64,000 nucleotides of DNA. Source: Pseudomonas sp. LD120 (GTDB lineage Bacteria; Pseudomonadota; Gammaproteobacteria; Pseudomonadales; Pseudomonadaceae). The translations under genes and the position numbers were made by a program. Under the pieces are notes generated by a model, which saw nothing but the letters and a program-made list of their open reading frames with translations, was not told where the DNA came from and ran no database searches. How positions within the stretch are numbered: the stretch's first letter is position 1; each line of letters opens with the position of its first letter. Location: the NCBI RefSeq assembly GCF_009861525.1, contig NZ_WVHL01000003.1, positions 310,001-374,000 of the forward strand, in the 5' to 3' direction. This document shows positions 8,023 through 22,271 of the stretch, in pieces.

Positions 8023-9399
8023 TCAGCACTCGATAATGTTCACGGCCAAACCGCCGCGGGCGGTTTCCTTGTATTTGCTTTTCATGTCGGCGCCAGTCTG
8101 GCGCATGGTGCGAATGACCTTGTCCAGGGAGACAAAGTGTTGCCCGTCCCCGCGCAGTGCCATGCGCGCCGCGTTGATGGCTTTCACCGAACCCATGGCG
8201 TTGCGTTCGATGCAGGGTACCTGCACCAGGCCGCCAATCGGGTCGCAGGTCAGCCCGAGGTTGTGTTCCATGCCGATTTCCGCGGCGTTCTCCACCTGTT
8301 GCACGCTGCCACCCAGGACCTCGCACAAGGCCCCGGCGGCCATCGAACAGGCCACGCCCACTTCGCCCTGGCAACCGACTTCGGCGCCGGAGATCGAGGC
8401 ATTTTCCTTGTACAGGATGCCGATGGCGGCAGCCGTCAGCAGAAAACGCACCACCCCGTCTTCGTTGGCCCCGGGAATAAAGCGCATGTAGTAATGCAGC
8501 ACCGCAGGAACAATCCCGGCCGCCCCGTTGGTGGGCGCGGTGACCACCCGTCCGCCATTGGCGTTTTCTTCGTTGACCGCCAAGGCGTACAGGTTGACCC
8601 AATCCAGCACTGACAGTGCATCCCGCAGCGCTGCCTCCGGATGCCGGCACAACTGCCGATGCAGCGCGGCGGCGCGGCGTTTGACCTTGAGCCCGCCCGG
8701 CAGAATGCCTTCGTTGCGACAGCCTGCGTCCACACAGTCCTGCATGACCTGCCAGATCTTCAGCAATCCGGCCCGGGTTTCAGCTTCCGGGCGCCAGGCA
8801 CTTTCATTGCTCAGCATCACTTGGCTGATGGACAGGCCATAAGTGCTGCAATGTTGCAGCAACTCCTTGGCGTTCTTGAACGGGAAGGTCAGGGGCGTGG
8901 TGTCCTCGACGATGCGATCGGCACCGGCGGCGTCTTCATCGACGACGAATCCGCCACCGATGGAGTAGTACTCGCGGCTACGGATCTGTAGGCCGGCACT
9001 GTCGAAGGCACGGAAGATCATGCCGTTGGGGTGATAGGCCAAAGGCTTGCGGATCATGGCCAAGTGTTCTTTCTCGTTGAACACGATGGGGTGTTCACCG
9101 AGCAGGTTGAGTTGTGCGCTGCTGCGTATTTCCTGCAGGCGAGCAGCGATGTTTTCGGTATTCACGGTGTCCGGGTGTTCACCTTCCAGACCCAGTAAGA
9201 CGGCCTTGTCGCTGCCGTGGCCTTTGCCGGTGGCGCCCAGCGAGCCGTACAGCTCGACCTTGACGCAGGCGGTTGCCGACAGTAGGTCATCGCGACGCAG
9301 GCCTTCGACAAAGCGCGCGGCTGCGCGCATCGGGCCAACGGTATGGGAGCTAGAGGGGCCAATGCCAATCTTGAACAGGTCGAACACGCTCAGGGACAT
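8023..9399 (-). CDS. sdaA: L-serine ammonia-lyase (iron-sulfur type)
   Basis: It deaminates L-serine to pyruvate. The 458-residue single chain has the N-terminal beta domain ([17 protein letters not shown]) and the alpha domain with cluster cysteines in [11 protein letters not shown] and [16 protein letters not shown]. Within the gcv operon it removes serine formed from glycine. In P. aeruginosa the operon, as I recall it, also has glyA2 between gcvP and sdaA; that gene is missing here. Confidence 0.96.
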   Translation of the reverse strand: MSLSVFDLFKIGIGPSSSHTVGPMRAAARFVEGLRRDDLLSATACVKVELYGSLGATGKGHGSDKAVLLGLEGEHPDTVNTENIAARLQEIRSSAQLNLLGEHPIVFNEKEHLAMIRKPLAYHPNGMIFRAFDSAGLQIRSREYYSIGGGFVVDEDAAGADRIVEDTTPLTFPFKNAKELLQHCSTYGLSISQVMLSNESAWRPEAETRAGLLKIWQVMQDCVDAGCRNEGILPGGLKVKRRAAALHRQLCRHPEAALRDALSVLDWVNLYALAVNEENANGGRVVTAPTNGAAGIVPAVLHYYMRFIPGANEDGVVRFLLTAAAIGILYKENASISGAEVGCQGEVGVACSMAAGALCEVLGGSVQQVENAAEIGMEHNLGLTCDPIGGLVQVPCIERNAMGSVKAINAARMALRGDGQHFVSLDKVIRTMRQTGADMKSKYKETARGGLAVNIIEC

Positions 9400-9444
9400 G
9401 TTGGTTCTCCGGTTTCTTGTTATAGAGGCAGCGGCAAGTCACGC

Positions 9445-9509
9445 GCCACAAGCTGCAAGTCAGAGGCCGATCGGCTCTTTCTTACAGCTTGAGGCTACTA
9501 GCTTGTGGC
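9445..9509. repeat. Inverted repeat in the gcvP-sdaA gap
   Basis: GCCACAAGCT (9445-9454) and AGCTTGTGGC (9500-9509) form a perfect 10-bp inverted repeat. Extra AAGCTGCAAG / CTTACAGCTT similarity lies between the arms. It occupies the 114-base gap where related operons carry glyA2. It resembles short palindromic elements scattered in Pseudomonas genomes. Confidence 0.6.
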
Positions 9510-9513
9510 TGCC

Positions 9514-12363
<2,850 letters not shown>

Positions 12364-12373
12364 GGCAGGCTCC

Positions 12374-12757
12374 TCAGGCTTCGGCGCTGGCTTTGATCAG
12401 GCGGTCGTAAGCGTCTTGGTCCAGCAGTTGGCTGACGGCTGCGGCATCGGCGGGCACGAAACGGAAGAACCAACCTTCGCCCAGGGGCTCTTCGTTGACC
12501 AGTTCCGGACGGTCTTCCAGGGCTGGGTTGGTGGCGATGACTTCGCCGTCCAATGGCATGTACACGCCGCTGGCGGCTTTCACCGATTCCACGGTGGCGG
12601 CTTCGGCGCCTTTGTCGTAGCGCTGCAGTTCTGGCAGTTGCACAAACACCACATCGCCCAGAGCGTTCTGGGCGAAAGCCGTGATGCCGACGGTGACACT
12701 GCCATCGGCTTCGGTACGCAGCCATTCGTGATCTTCAGTAAAACGCAACTCGCTCAT
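12374..12757 (-). CDS. gcvH: Glycine cleavage H protein (lipoyl carrier)
   Basis: The 127-residue carrier shuttles the aminomethyl intermediate between P, T and L proteins. The lipoylated lysine is in V-E-S-V-K-A-A-S near residue 64. It starts [12 protein letters not shown] at 12757 and is the first gene of gcvH-gcvP-sdaA-gcvT. The sigma-54 promoter and GcsR sites described separately lie upstream. Confidence 0.97.
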   Translation of the reverse strand: MSELRFTEDHEWLRTEADGSVTVGITAFAQNALGDVVFVQLPELQRYDKGAEAATVESVKAASGVYMPLDGEVIATNPALEDRPELVNEEPLGEGWFFRFVPADAAAVSQLLDQDAYDRLIKASAEA

Positions 12758-12836
12758 GGAAACTCCTCAGGGCCAGAATCGTCTGGTGGACGCGATTGAA
12801 TGCTCGTGCGGGGCCGAGCCGGATGGCAATACCCAT

Positions 12837-12853
12837 AGCAAGAACGCGGCCAA
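12837..12853 (-). promoter_or_regulatory. Sigma-54 (-24/-12) promoter of the gcv operon
   Basis: On the minus strand TTGGCCGCGTTCTTGCT reads TGGC-N7-TTGC, with GG and GC exactly ten bases apart, as RpoN promoters require. It lies 80 bases before the gcvH ATG. The neighbouring regulator has a GAFTGA-bearing AAA+ domain of the kind that contacts sigma-54. Confidence 0.85.
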
Positions 12854-12872
12854 TAAATATTTAATCCTTTAA

Positions 12873-12885
12873 AATCAATTAGTTA
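12873..12885 (+). promoter_or_regulatory. IHF site between the gcv promoter and GcsR sites
   Basis: AATCAATTAGTTA matches the consensus WATCAA-N4-TTR exactly. It lies in an AT-rich stretch between the -24/-12 promoter and the activator sites, where IHF bends DNA for many sigma-54 promoters. Confidence 0.7.
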
Positions 12886-12917
12886 AGTATTTTAGCTAGA
12901 GGGCTTTTGTATTCCGG

Positions 12918-13035
12918 TGTAGCGAAATCGCTACAGCTGGCGGCGTGGAGAAAAGGCTTTGAGGATCAAAGCCTTGCACGGCAGCGATTACAAGGTGGTG
13001 TAGCGAAATCGTTCCGCTGTAGCGCTTTCAGTACA
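12918..13035 (-). promoter_or_regulatory. Three GcsR enhancer sites upstream of gcvH
   Basis: Three 18-bp sites are visible. Site 1 is TGTAGCG-AAAT-CGCTACA (12918-12935, perfect palindrome), site 2 is TGTAGCG-AAAT-CGTTCCG (12999-13016), and site 3 is TGTAGCG-CTTT-CAGTACA (13018-13035). They resemble the operator I recall for P. aeruginosa GcsR, TGTAACG-N4-CGTTCCG. They lie 65-180 bases upstream of the promoter, directly downstream of the gcsR gene. Confidence 0.8.
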
Positions 13036-13175
13036 GTTGCAGGTCGCTTCCAGAACGCTAGACGCGGCGCGGAGTTCAGGCTTGGGTGGCGTTGACTTGC
13101 CAGCGAAGGTGCCCGCAAGGGCCGCGCCAGGCTCAGGCAGCCTTTCGCCGACCAGCCGGCTCCCAGGGGAGCCGG

Positions 13176-14684
<1,509 letters not shown>

Positions 14685-14891
14685 GGGGCGACAGAGGGTT
14701 CTGGGGCACGAAGGGTGGCCAGTATGCCTTGGGGGAGCGGGAAGGTGAAATTCGAGGACTCAGGCCAACGTGGGGAGGGGCTTGCTTGCGTTCATCGGCA
14801 ACACCGGCAGGTGATGTGTCGCTGGCGCCGGATGGCGGGACTGGGCTTGGCGGGCGCCTGCTTTCTCGTCACGGTAAGCCCCTCGGGCGGG

Positions 14892-15251
14892 TTATGCCAG
14901 GTGTTCGGGGTTTATCGGGTCGCCGGGCTTGACGTGCAGCTGTTTGCGCACATCTTCGAACATTTCATCGTAGTACTTGTGCAGGGAGGCGATATTGGCG
15001 CTCTTGGGCAGGCCGTACTGTTGGGCAATGCGGGTGGCGTGACGGGCGAAGTCGAAGGCCAGGTCCTTGGCCAGGAAGAACTGCTCCTTCAAGGACTTTT
15101 CTTCGATGGTGCCGTGCAGGGTGAACAGCATGCCCTGACCCTCTTTAGGGTCCTGGGCCAACTCATAGTCGATGCACAGGTTGTAGCTGAAGTCGTCCTT
15201 GTTCAGCGCATGGCGCTCGATGTGCAAGTGACCGGGCTCAAACATGGCCAT
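14892..15251 (-). CDS. DUF5064 family protein downstream of arcC
   Basis: A 119-residue soluble protein starting M-A-M-F-E-P-G-H-L-H-I-E, with mixed alpha/beta character and no membrane segment or signal. It fits the DUF5064 family of Pseudomonas proteins of unknown function. It lies 72 bases after arcC and is probably the last gene of the arc operon, though it may have its own promoter. I do not assign a function. Confidence 0.75.
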   Translation of the reverse strand: MAMFEPGHLHIERHALNKDDFSYNLCIDYELAQDPKEGQGMLFTLHGTIEEKSLKEQFFLAKDLAFDFARHATRIAQQYGLPKSANIASLHKYYDEMFEDVRKQLHVKPGDPINPEHLA

Positions 15252-15323
15252 AGGCGTTTCTCCTCCAAGGCTTAGAAATATGGGCAGGCGCCGGGCCTGC
15301 CCCGAGGTTTCACTGCAAGCGTC

Positions 15324-16253
15324 TTATAGGTAGCTCATGCCGGAGGTGGCGGTGCTGATGCGGGTGCCGGCTGTGCCCTGGACAATCGCTTCGATGTCCG
15401 AGAGTGAACCGATCACTGCGACTTTGCCAGTGCGCCGGGCAAAGTCGCAGGCTGCCTGGACCTTGGGCCCCATGGAGCCGGCGGCAAAGCCCAGCTTCTC
15501 CATCTCGTCCGGGTGGGACTGGGCGATGGCTTTCTGTGTCGGTTTACCGAAGTCGATGAAGGCCGCGCTGACGTCGGTGGCGATCACCAGCAGATCGGCT
15601 TCCAGTTGCTCGGCCAGCAGCGCCGAACACAGGTCCTTGTCGATCACCGCTTCAATGCCCTTGAGCTTGCCGTCCTCACCGTACATCGTCGGAATGCCGC
15701 CGCCGCCAGCGCAGATCACGATGCTGCTCTTTTCCAGCAGCCACTTGATCGGGCGGATCTCGAAGATGCGCTTGGGCTTGGGGCTGGCCACCACCCGGCG
15801 GTACTTGTCGCCGTCCGGTGCAATCGTCCAGCCTTTCTCCTTGGCCAGTTTCTCGGCTTCCTCCTGGCTGTAGACCGGGCCGATGGGTTTGGTCGGGTTG
15901 TTGAACGCCGGGTCCTTGGCATCCACTTCCACTTGGGTCAGCAAGGTGGCGAAAGGCACCTCGAAGTCCAGCAGGTTGCCCAGTTCCTGCTCGATGATGT
16001 AGCCGATCATGCCTTCGGTCTCGGCGCCAAGCACGTCCAGCGGGTAGGGCGAAACCTGGGTGTAAGCGGCGGCCTGCAGCGACAACAGGCCCACTTGCGG
16101 GCCATTGCCATGGGCGATCACCAACTGGTTGCCGGGATGGATCTTGGCGATTTGTTCGGTGGCGATGCGGATGTTGGCGCGCTGGTTGTCCGCAGTCATG
16201 GGTTCACCACGGCGGAGCAGGGCGTTGCCACCCAGTGCAACGACGATACGCAT
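15324..16253 (-). CDS. arcC: Carbamate kinase
   Basis: ArcC makes ATP from carbamoyl phosphate and ADP, the energy-yielding last step of the arginine deiminase pathway. The 309-residue protein begins [13 protein letters not shown] and has A-H-G-N-G-P-Q-V-G near residue 49 and I-C-A-G-G-G-G-I-P near 178. It follows arcB after 121 bases that contain a REP-like palindrome pair, which may shape operon mRNA decay. Confidence 0.97.
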   Translation of the reverse strand: MRIVVALGGNALLRRGEPMTADNQRANIRIATEQIAKIHPGNQLVIAHGNGPQVGLLSLQAAAYTQVSPYPLDVLGAETEGMIGYIIEQELGNLLDFEVPFATLLTQVEVDAKDPAFNNPTKPIGPVYSQEEAEKLAKEKGWTIAPDGDKYRRVVASPKPKRIFEIRPIKWLLEKSSIVICAGGGGIPTMYGEDGKLKGIEAVIDKDLCSALLAEQLEADLLVIATDVSAAFIDFGKPTQKAIAQSHPDEMEKLGFAAGSMGPKVQAACDFARRTGKVAVIGSLSDIEAIVQGTAGTRISTATSGMSYL

Positions 16254-16274
16254 AGTGCAATCCTTCTAGAGGCC

Positions 16275-16366
16275 CTGTAGGAGCTGGCTTGCCGGCGAAT
16301 CGGCGGCAGCGGACCAGCAACTGATCCGCGTCATCGTTCTTCGCTGGCAAGCCAGTTCCCATAGGG
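16275..16366. repeat. REP-like palindromic pair between arcB and arcC
   Basis: CTGTAGGAGCTGGCTTGCCG (16275-16294, continuing GCGAA) and its inverted partner TTCGCTGGCAAGCCAGTTCC (16340-16359) flank about 40 bases. This is the common P. fluorescens-type repetitive extragenic palindrome arrangement. Confidence 0.8.
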
Positions 16367-16374
16367 GAGGCGGG

Positions 16375-17385
16375 TTAGAGGTCGGCCAGGGTCGAAACCA
16401 GGATCGCCTTGATGGTGTGCATGCGATTTTCCGCTTGCTCGAAGGCAATGCAGGCCGGGGACTCGAACACGTCGTCGGTGACTTCGATGCCGTTGGCCAG
16501 GTGCGGATACTGCTCGGCGATCTGCTTGCCCACCTTGGTGTCGCTGTTGTGGAACGCCGGCAGGCAGTGCATGAATTTGGTTCGAGGGTTGCCGGTGGCT
16601 TTCATCAGTTGGGCGTTGACCTGGTACGGCAGCAGTTGCTCGATGCGCTCGGCCCAGGCTTCCACCGGCTCGCCCATGGACACCCAGACGTCGGTGTGGA
16701 TGAAGTCCACGCCCTTGACCGCGGCGTTCGGGTCTTCGGTAAGGGTGATGCGGGCACCGCTTTCCTCGGCGTATTGCTGGCAACGCTGCACCAAGTCGTC
16801 ATGGGGCCACAGCGCTTTGGGGGCGCAGATGCGCACGTCCATGCCGAGCTTGGCGCCCACCAGCAACAGCGAGTTGCCCATGTTGTTGCGGGCGTCACCC
16901 AGGTAGGCGTAGCTGATGTCGTGAATCGGCTTGTCGGCATGCTCACGCATGGTCAGCACGTCGGCGATCATCTGGGTCGGGTGGTATTCATCGGTCAGGC
17001 CGTTGAACACTGGAACGCCTGCAAACTTGGCCAACTCTTCGACGATTTCCTGTTTGAAGCCGCGGTACTCGATGGCGTCGTACATGCGCCCCAGCACCCG
17101 AGCGGTGTCCTTCATGCTTTCCTTGTGGCCGATCTGCGAGGAGTTGGGGTCGATGTAGGTGACGTTGGCGCCCTGGTCATAGGCCGCTACTTCGAAGGCG
17201 CAGCGAGTGCGGGTCGAGGTTTTTTCGAAGATCAGCGCGATGTTGTTGCCCTTGAGGTGCTGCTGCTCGGTGCCGGTGTACTTGGCGCGCTTGAGGTCGC
17301 GGGACAGGTCCAGCAGGTAGCGCAGCTCGCGTGGGGTGTGGTGTTCCAGGCTCAGCAGGTTACGGTTGTGGATATTGAACGCCAT
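16375..17385 (-). CDS. arcB: Catabolic ornithine carbamoyltransferase
   Basis: ArcB phosphorolyses citrulline to ornithine and carbamoyl phosphate. The 336-residue protein has the carbamoyl-phosphate loop S-T-R-T-R-C-A-F near residue 56, H-P-T-Q-M-I-A-D near 140 and H-C-L-P-A-F-H near 272. The length and the arc context indicate the catabolic rather than the anabolic (ArgF) enzyme. ATG at 17385 has GGAG about 8 bases upstream; the 17478 start is rejected. Confidence 0.95.
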   Translation of the reverse strand: MAFNIHNRNLLSLEHHTPRELRYLLDLSRDLKRAKYTGTEQQHLKGNNIALIFEKTSTRTRCAFEVAAYDQGANVTYIDPNSSQIGHKESMKDTARVLGRMYDAIEYRGFKQEIVEELAKFAGVPVFNGLTDEYHPTQMIADVLTMREHADKPIHDISYAYLGDARNNMGNSLLLVGAKLGMDVRICAPKALWPHDDLVQRCQQYAEESGARITLTEDPNAAVKGVDFIHTDVWVSMGEPVEAWAERIEQLLPYQVNAQLMKATGNPRTKFMHCLPAFHNSDTKVGKQIAEQYPHLANGIEVTDDVFESPACIAFEQAENRMHTIKAILVSTLADL

Positions 17386-17593
17386 GGTGATTCTCCTCGC
17401 CGACACTGTGAAAGCGACTGCGCTTGGAAATACTGGTTTAAAAACAGGCTCGTGCACGAGTCCGAGCGCAATGCTCATTGACAGCCGGTAGAGTCGAACC
17501 CGGCCTTTCCTCGCCTGTTTTTGCCTTGTCTTTCCTGTGCTCGCTGCGCGCTCACAGCGTCGGTTTGTGGTAAGTCAAATTAAGTTGAAGGGC

Positions 17594-18850
17594 TTAGTAG
17601 TCGATCGGGTCGCGGATGATCGGGCAGGTCATGCAGTGGCCGCCGCCACGACCGCGGCCCAGTTCGCTGGCGCTGATGGTGATGACTTCGACCCCGGCCT
17701 TGCGCAGCAGGGTGTTGGTGTAGGTGTTGCGGTCGTAGCCGATGACCACGCCCGGCTCCAAGGCCACCACGTTGTTGCCGTCGTCCCATTGCTCGCGCTC
17801 GGCGGCGAAGCTGTTGCCGCCGGTTTCCACCACGCGCAGGGCCTTGAGGTTGAGGGCCTTGGCCACGGTGTCGAGGAAGCTGGATTCCTCACGGCGCACG
17901 TCGATGCCGCCGGGCTTGCTTTCGTCAGGGCGCAGGCTGAAGGCGACGATCTGGCTCACCACTTCCGGGAAGACCGTGACCAGGTCGCGGTCGCAGAAGC
18001 TGAACACGGTGTCCAGGTGCATGGCCGCGCGGGATTTCGGTAGGCCGGCGACGATCACGCGTTCCACGGCCTTGTGCTTGAACAGGTTCAGTGCCAGTTG
18101 GCCGATCGCCTGACGCGAGGAGCGCTCGCCCATGCCGATCAGCACCACGCCGTTGCCGATGGGCATCACGTCACCCCCTTCCAGGGTAGCGTTGCCGTGT
18201 TCCAGGTCCGGGTCGCCGTACCAGACCTGGAAGTCGGCGTGGGTGAACTCGGGGTGGAACTTGTAGATGGCCGTGGCCAGCAGGGTTTCCTGGCGTCGCG
18301 CCGGCCAGTACATCGGGTTCAAGGTCACGCCGCCGTAGATCCAGCAGGTGGTGTCGCGGGTGAACTGGGTGTTGGGCAGTGGCGGCAGGATGAAGCTGGA
18401 GTGGCCGAGAAAATCGCGGAACATCTCGATGGTCTTGCCGCCGAAGCTGCTGGGCAGGTCGTCGGCCGACACCCCGCCGATGAGAAATTCGGCCACCTTG
18501 CGTGGTTCCAGGCTGCGCAGCCACGAACCGACTTCATGGACCAGGCCCAGGCCGACCTGATTGGCGGTGATCTTGCGCTCCAGAATCCACTCCAGGGCTT
18601 CGGGGATGGCGACGATGTCGGTCAGCAGGTTGTGCATTTCCAGCACATCGATGTCCCGCTCGCGCATCTTGGTGACGAAGTCGAAGTGGTCGCGTTTGGC
18701 CTGGGCCACCCACAGCACATCATCGAACAGCAGTTCGTCGCAGTTGTTCGGGGTCAGCCGCTGATGGGCCAGGCCTGGGGAGCAAACCATGACTTTGCGC
18801 AGTTTGCCGGCTTCGGAATGGACGCCGTACTTAACTTTTTCCGTGGTCAT
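17594..18850 (-). CDS. arcA: Arginine deiminase
   Basis: ArcA hydrolyses arginine to citrulline and ammonia. The 418-residue protein shows F-T-R-D-T-T-C-W-I near residue 165, L-E-G-G-D-V near 225, M-H-L-D-T-V-F near 278 and the catalytic cysteine in G-G-H-C-M-T-C-P-I near 406. ATG 18850 (M-T-T-E-K-V-K-Y-G) has GGAGGATC upstream. It lies 52 bases after arcD. The 208-base gap to arcB shows no signal I can name; it may hold an mRNA processing site or internal promoter. Confidence 0.97.
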   Translation of the reverse strand: MTTEKVKYGVHSEAGKLRKVMVCSPGLAHQRLTPNNCDELLFDDVLWVAQAKRDHFDFVTKMRERDIDVLEMHNLLTDIVAIPEALEWILERKITANQVGLGLVHEVGSWLRSLEPRKVAEFLIGGVSADDLPSSFGGKTIEMFRDFLGHSSFILPPLPNTQFTRDTTCWIYGGVTLNPMYWPARRQETLLATAIYKFHPEFTHADFQVWYGDPDLEHGNATLEGGDVMPIGNGVVLIGMGERSSRQAIGQLALNLFKHKAVERVIVAGLPKSRAAMHLDTVFSFCDRDLVTVFPEVVSQIVAFSLRPDESKPGGIDVRREESSFLDTVAKALNLKALRVVETGGNSFAAEREQWDDGNNVVALEPGVVIGYDRNTYTNTLLRKAGVEVITISASELGRGRGGGHCMTCPIIRDPIDY

Positions 18851-18902
18851 TACTGTGATCCTCCAGAGACAAAACAATCGGGGTGTTGCTTGAAAGGCGG
18901 TG

Positions 18903-20330
18903 CTACAAGGTCAGGAAGCCGTCGTAGAGTCCGTAGGCGGCCACCAGGGCTCCTATGACCACCGCGGCAAAAATCAGCTTCTCGACGTTGGTAAAAATCG
19001 GTTTGTGCAGTTCCATCTTGGCCTTGGCGAACAGCACCACGCCGGGGGCGTAGAGCAGGGCCGAGAGCAGCAGGTACTTGACCCCGCCGGCGTACAGCAG
19101 CCAGATCGCGTAGAACAGGGCAATGCCACCGATGATCAGGTCCTTCTTGCGCTCGGCCAGGGCCTGTTCGTAGCTTTCGCCGCGCACCGCCAGCAGCACC
19201 GCGTAGGCCGCGGACCACAGATAGGGCACCAGGATCATCGAGGTGGCGAGGTAGATCAGCGACAGGTAGGTGCTGGCCGAGAACAGAGTGATGACCAGGA
19301 AGATCTGCACCATGGCGTTGGTCAGCCACAGGGCGTTGGCCGGCACGTGGTTGGCGTTCTCGCGGCGCAGGAACTCCGGCATGGTGTGGTCCTTGGCCGC
19401 GGCGAACATGATCTCCGCACACAGCAGCACCCACGACAGCAGCGCCCCCAGCAGCGAGATGATCAGGCCGACGCTGATCAGCACCGCGCCCCAGTGGCCC
19501 ACCACATGCTCCAGCACGGCAGCCATGGACGGGTTCTGCAGCTTGGCCAGTTCCGGCTGGGTCATGATCCCCAGGGACAGCACGTTTACCAGCACCAAAA
19601 ACAGCAGCACGGTGATAAAGCCGATGACAGTGGCTTTACCCACGTCTGAGCGTTTTTCCGCCCGGGAAGAGAAGATGCTCGCGCCCTCGATGCCGATGAA
19701 CACCCAGACGGTGACCAGCATCATGTTGCGCACCTGGTTCATTACGCTGCCCAGGTCCGGGTTCTTCAGGCCCCAGATGTCGGCGGTGAAGATGTCGAGC
19801 TTGAAGGCGAACAGCGCGATCAGCACGAACAACACCAGCGGCACCACCTTGGCCACGGTGGTTACCAGGTTGATGAACGCTGCTTCCTTGATGCCCCGCA
19901 GCACTAGAAAGTGCACGGCCCAGAGCAGCACCGAGGCACCGATCACCGCCGCGGGAGTGTTGCCTTCGCCGAAGATCGGGAAGAAGTAACCCAGGGTGCT
20001 GAACAGCAGCACGAAGTAGCCGACGTTGCCCAGCCAGGCGCTGATCCAGTAACCCCAGGCCGACGAAAAACCCATGTAGTCGCCGAATCCAGCCTTGGCA
20101 TAAGCGTAGACACCGCCGTCCAGATCAGGCTTGCGATTGGCCAGGGTTTGAAAGACGAATGCCAGGGTCAACATGCCGACGGCGGTAATCGCCCAACCAA
20201 TAAGAACTGCACCAACATCGGCGCTGGCTGCCATGTTTTGTGGTAAAGAAAAGATTCCGCCACCAATCATGGAACCCACTACCAAGGCGACTAATGCGCC
20301 CAGTCTTAGTTTTCCGGGGGATTCAGACAT
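18903..20330 (-). CDS. arcD: Arginine/ornithine antiporter
   Basis: ArcD imports arginine in exchange for ornithine at the inner membrane. The 475-residue APC-superfamily protein has about twelve membrane helices and the substrate motif [15 protein letters not shown] near residue 16. ATG at 20330 is preceded by TGGAG. First gene of arcDABC, divergent from a close paralogue at 20786. I looked for an ANR box (TTGAT-N4-ATCAA) in the shared upstream region and did not find a clean one. Confidence 0.95.
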   Translation of the reverse strand: MSESPGKLRLGALVALVVGSMIGGGIFSLPQNMAASADVGAVLIGWAITAVGMLTLAFVFQTLANRKPDLDGGVYAYAKAGFGDYMGFSSAWGYWISAWLGNVGYFVLLFSTLGYFFPIFGEGNTPAAVIGASVLLWAVHFLVLRGIKEAAFINLVTTVAKVVPLVLFVLIALFAFKLDIFTADIWGLKNPDLGSVMNQVRNMMLVTVWVFIGIEGASIFSSRAEKRSDVGKATVIGFITVLLFLVLVNVLSLGIMTQPELAKLQNPSMAAVLEHVVGHWGAVLISVGLIISLLGALLSWVLLCAEIMFAAAKDHTMPEFLRRENANHVPANALWLTNAMVQIFLVITLFSASTYLSLIYLATSMILVPYLWSAAYAVLLAVRGESYEQALAERKKDLIIGGIALFYAIWLLYAGGVKYLLLSALLYAPGVVLFAKAKMELHKPIFTNVEKLIFAAVVIGALVAAYGLYDGFLTL

Positions 20331-20785
20331 TGCATGACTCCAGTGCAGGAGAAGAGAGACGACAGCGTAAATCTGCTGGCAATCCAAATAGCTGACTTAG
20401 ATCAGTTCATCGCTGCATTTCGTTGTGAATGAATGACTTAAGATTTATTTCGGAAGGTAGAATGCTGCGCTGAAAGGTGCACTCCAGAGGTGTTTCCTAA
20501 TCCTCTTTGAGTGCTGGCTGGCATTCTCGGCGATCCTTGAACCTAGACCCTTTTGAAGAATGTGCAAATTGCCGGCAATGTTTGAGCAATCACTTATTGG
20601 TGATGGCATTTAGTACATGCTTTTAATAAAACAGTCGGGTATTCATGGGGTTCTGAGAGGCAAGTAGTGGTGGGTGTGCGAATGGATGGTTAATTGACTT
20701 TTATTGTTTTCGGCGCATGTGTGAAAGTTGTTTATAAGGTGTTTAGGTTTATTGCCAGATTGGCATCACTGATGCAGAGGTAGCG
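20331..20785. other. Divergent control region between two arcD genes
   Basis: This 455-base gene-free stretch is AT-richer than the genes and must hold promoters for the arc operon (minus) and arcD2 (plus). No unambiguous ANR, ArgR or sigma-54 motif was found by eye. TTGACTTTTATTG (20695 region) is a possible -35 for arcD2. Confidence 0.4.
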
Positions 20786-22213
20786 ATGTCACAACCGGCG
20801 CAGAAGCTTCAACTCGGTGCACTGATCGCTCTGGTCGTGGGCTCGATGATTGGCGGAGGGATTTTTTCGCTGCCACAGAACATGGCGGCTCGGGCCGATG
20901 CCGGTGCGATACTCATCGGCTGGGGGATCACGGCGGTGGGCATGCTGACCCTGGCGTTTGTTTTCCAGACCCTGGCCAATCGCAAGCCGGAGCTGGACTC
21001 CGGAGTCTACGCCTACGCCAAGGCCGGGTTTGGCGACTACATGGGTTTTTCGTCGGCCTGGGGTTACTGGATCAGTGCCTGGCTGGGCAACGTCGGCTAC
21101 TTCGTGCTGCTGTTCAGCACCCTGGGTTATTTCTTTCCAGTGTTTGGCCAGGGCAATACCCCGGTGGCCATCGGCTGCGCCTCGATTCTGCTCTGGGCCG
21201 TGCACTTTCTGGTGTTGCGGGGCATCAAGGAGGCTGCCTTGATCAACCAGTTGACCACCGTGGCGAAGATCGTGCCGCTGGTGATGTTCATCGTCATCGC
21301 TGCGGTGGCGTTCAAGGCGGACATTTTCACCCGTGACCTCTGGGGCCGCAGCAATCCGGATTTTGGTGGGGTGATGGATCAGGTGCGCAACATGATGCTG
21401 GTCACGGTGTTTGTGTTCATCGGCATCGAGGGGGCCAGCGTCTACTCGGCCCGGGCACACAAGCGAGCGGATGTCGGGCGGGCCACGGTGATTGGTTTTC
21501 TTGGGGTGCTGGCGTTGTTGGTGCTGGTGAACGTGCTGTCGCTGGGGATCATGAGCCGGCCGGAACTGGCCACGCTGCAGAACCCCTCGCTGGCGGCCGT
21601 GCTGGAGCATATCGTCGGTCCCTGGGGGGCCTTGCTGATCAGTATTGGCCTGGCGATTTCCCTGTTGGGGGCGCTGTTGTCGTGGGCGTTGCTGTGTGCG
21701 GAAATCCTATACGCTACCGCGCGTGACCGGACCATGCCGGCGTTTTTGAAGAAGGAAAATGCCAACCATGTGCCGGTCAACGCCTTGTGGCTGACCAACC
21801 TGATGATCCAGGTGTTTTTGTTGATCACGCTGATTTCCGCGGGAACCTACACCAGCCTGATTTACCTGGCGTCGTCGATGATCCTGGTGCCCTACCTGTG
21901 GTCGGCGGCCTATGCGGTGCTGCTCAGCGGTCGGGGAGAGACTTACGAGCAAGGCTCGCGTGAGCGGAAGAAGGATCTGGTTATCGCCCTCGTAGCCCTG
22001 AGCTACGCCATCTGGCTGTTGTACGCCGGCGGCTTGAAGTACCTGCTGCTGTCAGCGTTGCTTTATGCCCCAGGCGTGATCCTGTTTGCCAAGGCCAAAC
22101 GTGAACAGGGCGAGCCGCTGTTTACCCCGCTGGAAAAGCTGATTTTCATGGCAGTGATCAGCGGCGCGTTACTGGCCGCGTACGGCCTGTACAGCGGCCT
22201 TCTGGCGCTGTGA
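20786..22213 (+). CDS. Second ArcD-type arginine/ornithine antiporter
   Basis: 475 residues, the same length as ArcD, aligning with it end to end without visible gaps and roughly four-fifths identical by eye. It has the same motif [15 protein letters not shown] and membrane topology. It is divergent from arcD, so this looks like an inverted duplication with separate control. It may handle arginine/ornithine under other conditions or another basic amino acid. Start ATG 20786 with AGAGG upstream. Confidence 0.88.
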   Translation: MSQPAQKLQLGALIALVVGSMIGGGIFSLPQNMAARADAGAILIGWGITAVGMLTLAFVFQTLANRKPELDSGVYAYAKAGFGDYMGFSSAWGYWISAWLGNVGYFVLLFSTLGYFFPVFGQGNTPVAIGCASILLWAVHFLVLRGIKEAALINQLTTVAKIVPLVMFIVIAAVAFKADIFTRDLWGRSNPDFGGVMDQVRNMMLVTVFVFIGIEGASVYSARAHKRADVGRATVIGFLGVLALLVLVNVLSLGIMSRPELATLQNPSLAAVLEHIVGPWGALLISIGLAISLLGALLSWALLCAEILYATARDRTMPAFLKKENANHVPVNALWLTNLMIQVFLLITLISAGTYTSLIYLASSMILVPYLWSAAYAVLLSGRGETYEQGSRERKKDLVIALVALSYAIWLLYAGGLKYLLLSALLYAPGVILFAKAKREQGEPLFTPLEKLIFMAVISGALLAAYGLYSGLLAL

Positions 22214-22271
22214 GTGCTGTACCTCAGGGGGAGCCGGGGCGGCGATGCGGCCCCGGTTGAAAGGCCCAGGG

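Noticed and set aside
12758..13035. Possible glycine riboswitch before gcvH
   Set aside because: No tandem aptamer fold was visible, and the region is fully explained by a sigma-54 promoter, an IHF site and GcsR sites.
13156..13175. Rho-independent terminator of gcsR
   Set aside because: The stem is strong but no T-run follows on the minus strand, so it is mentioned only as a hairpin.
20331..20785. ANR box for the arc operon
   Set aside because: Only weak partial matches to TTGAT-N4-ATCAA were found; none was good enough to annotate.
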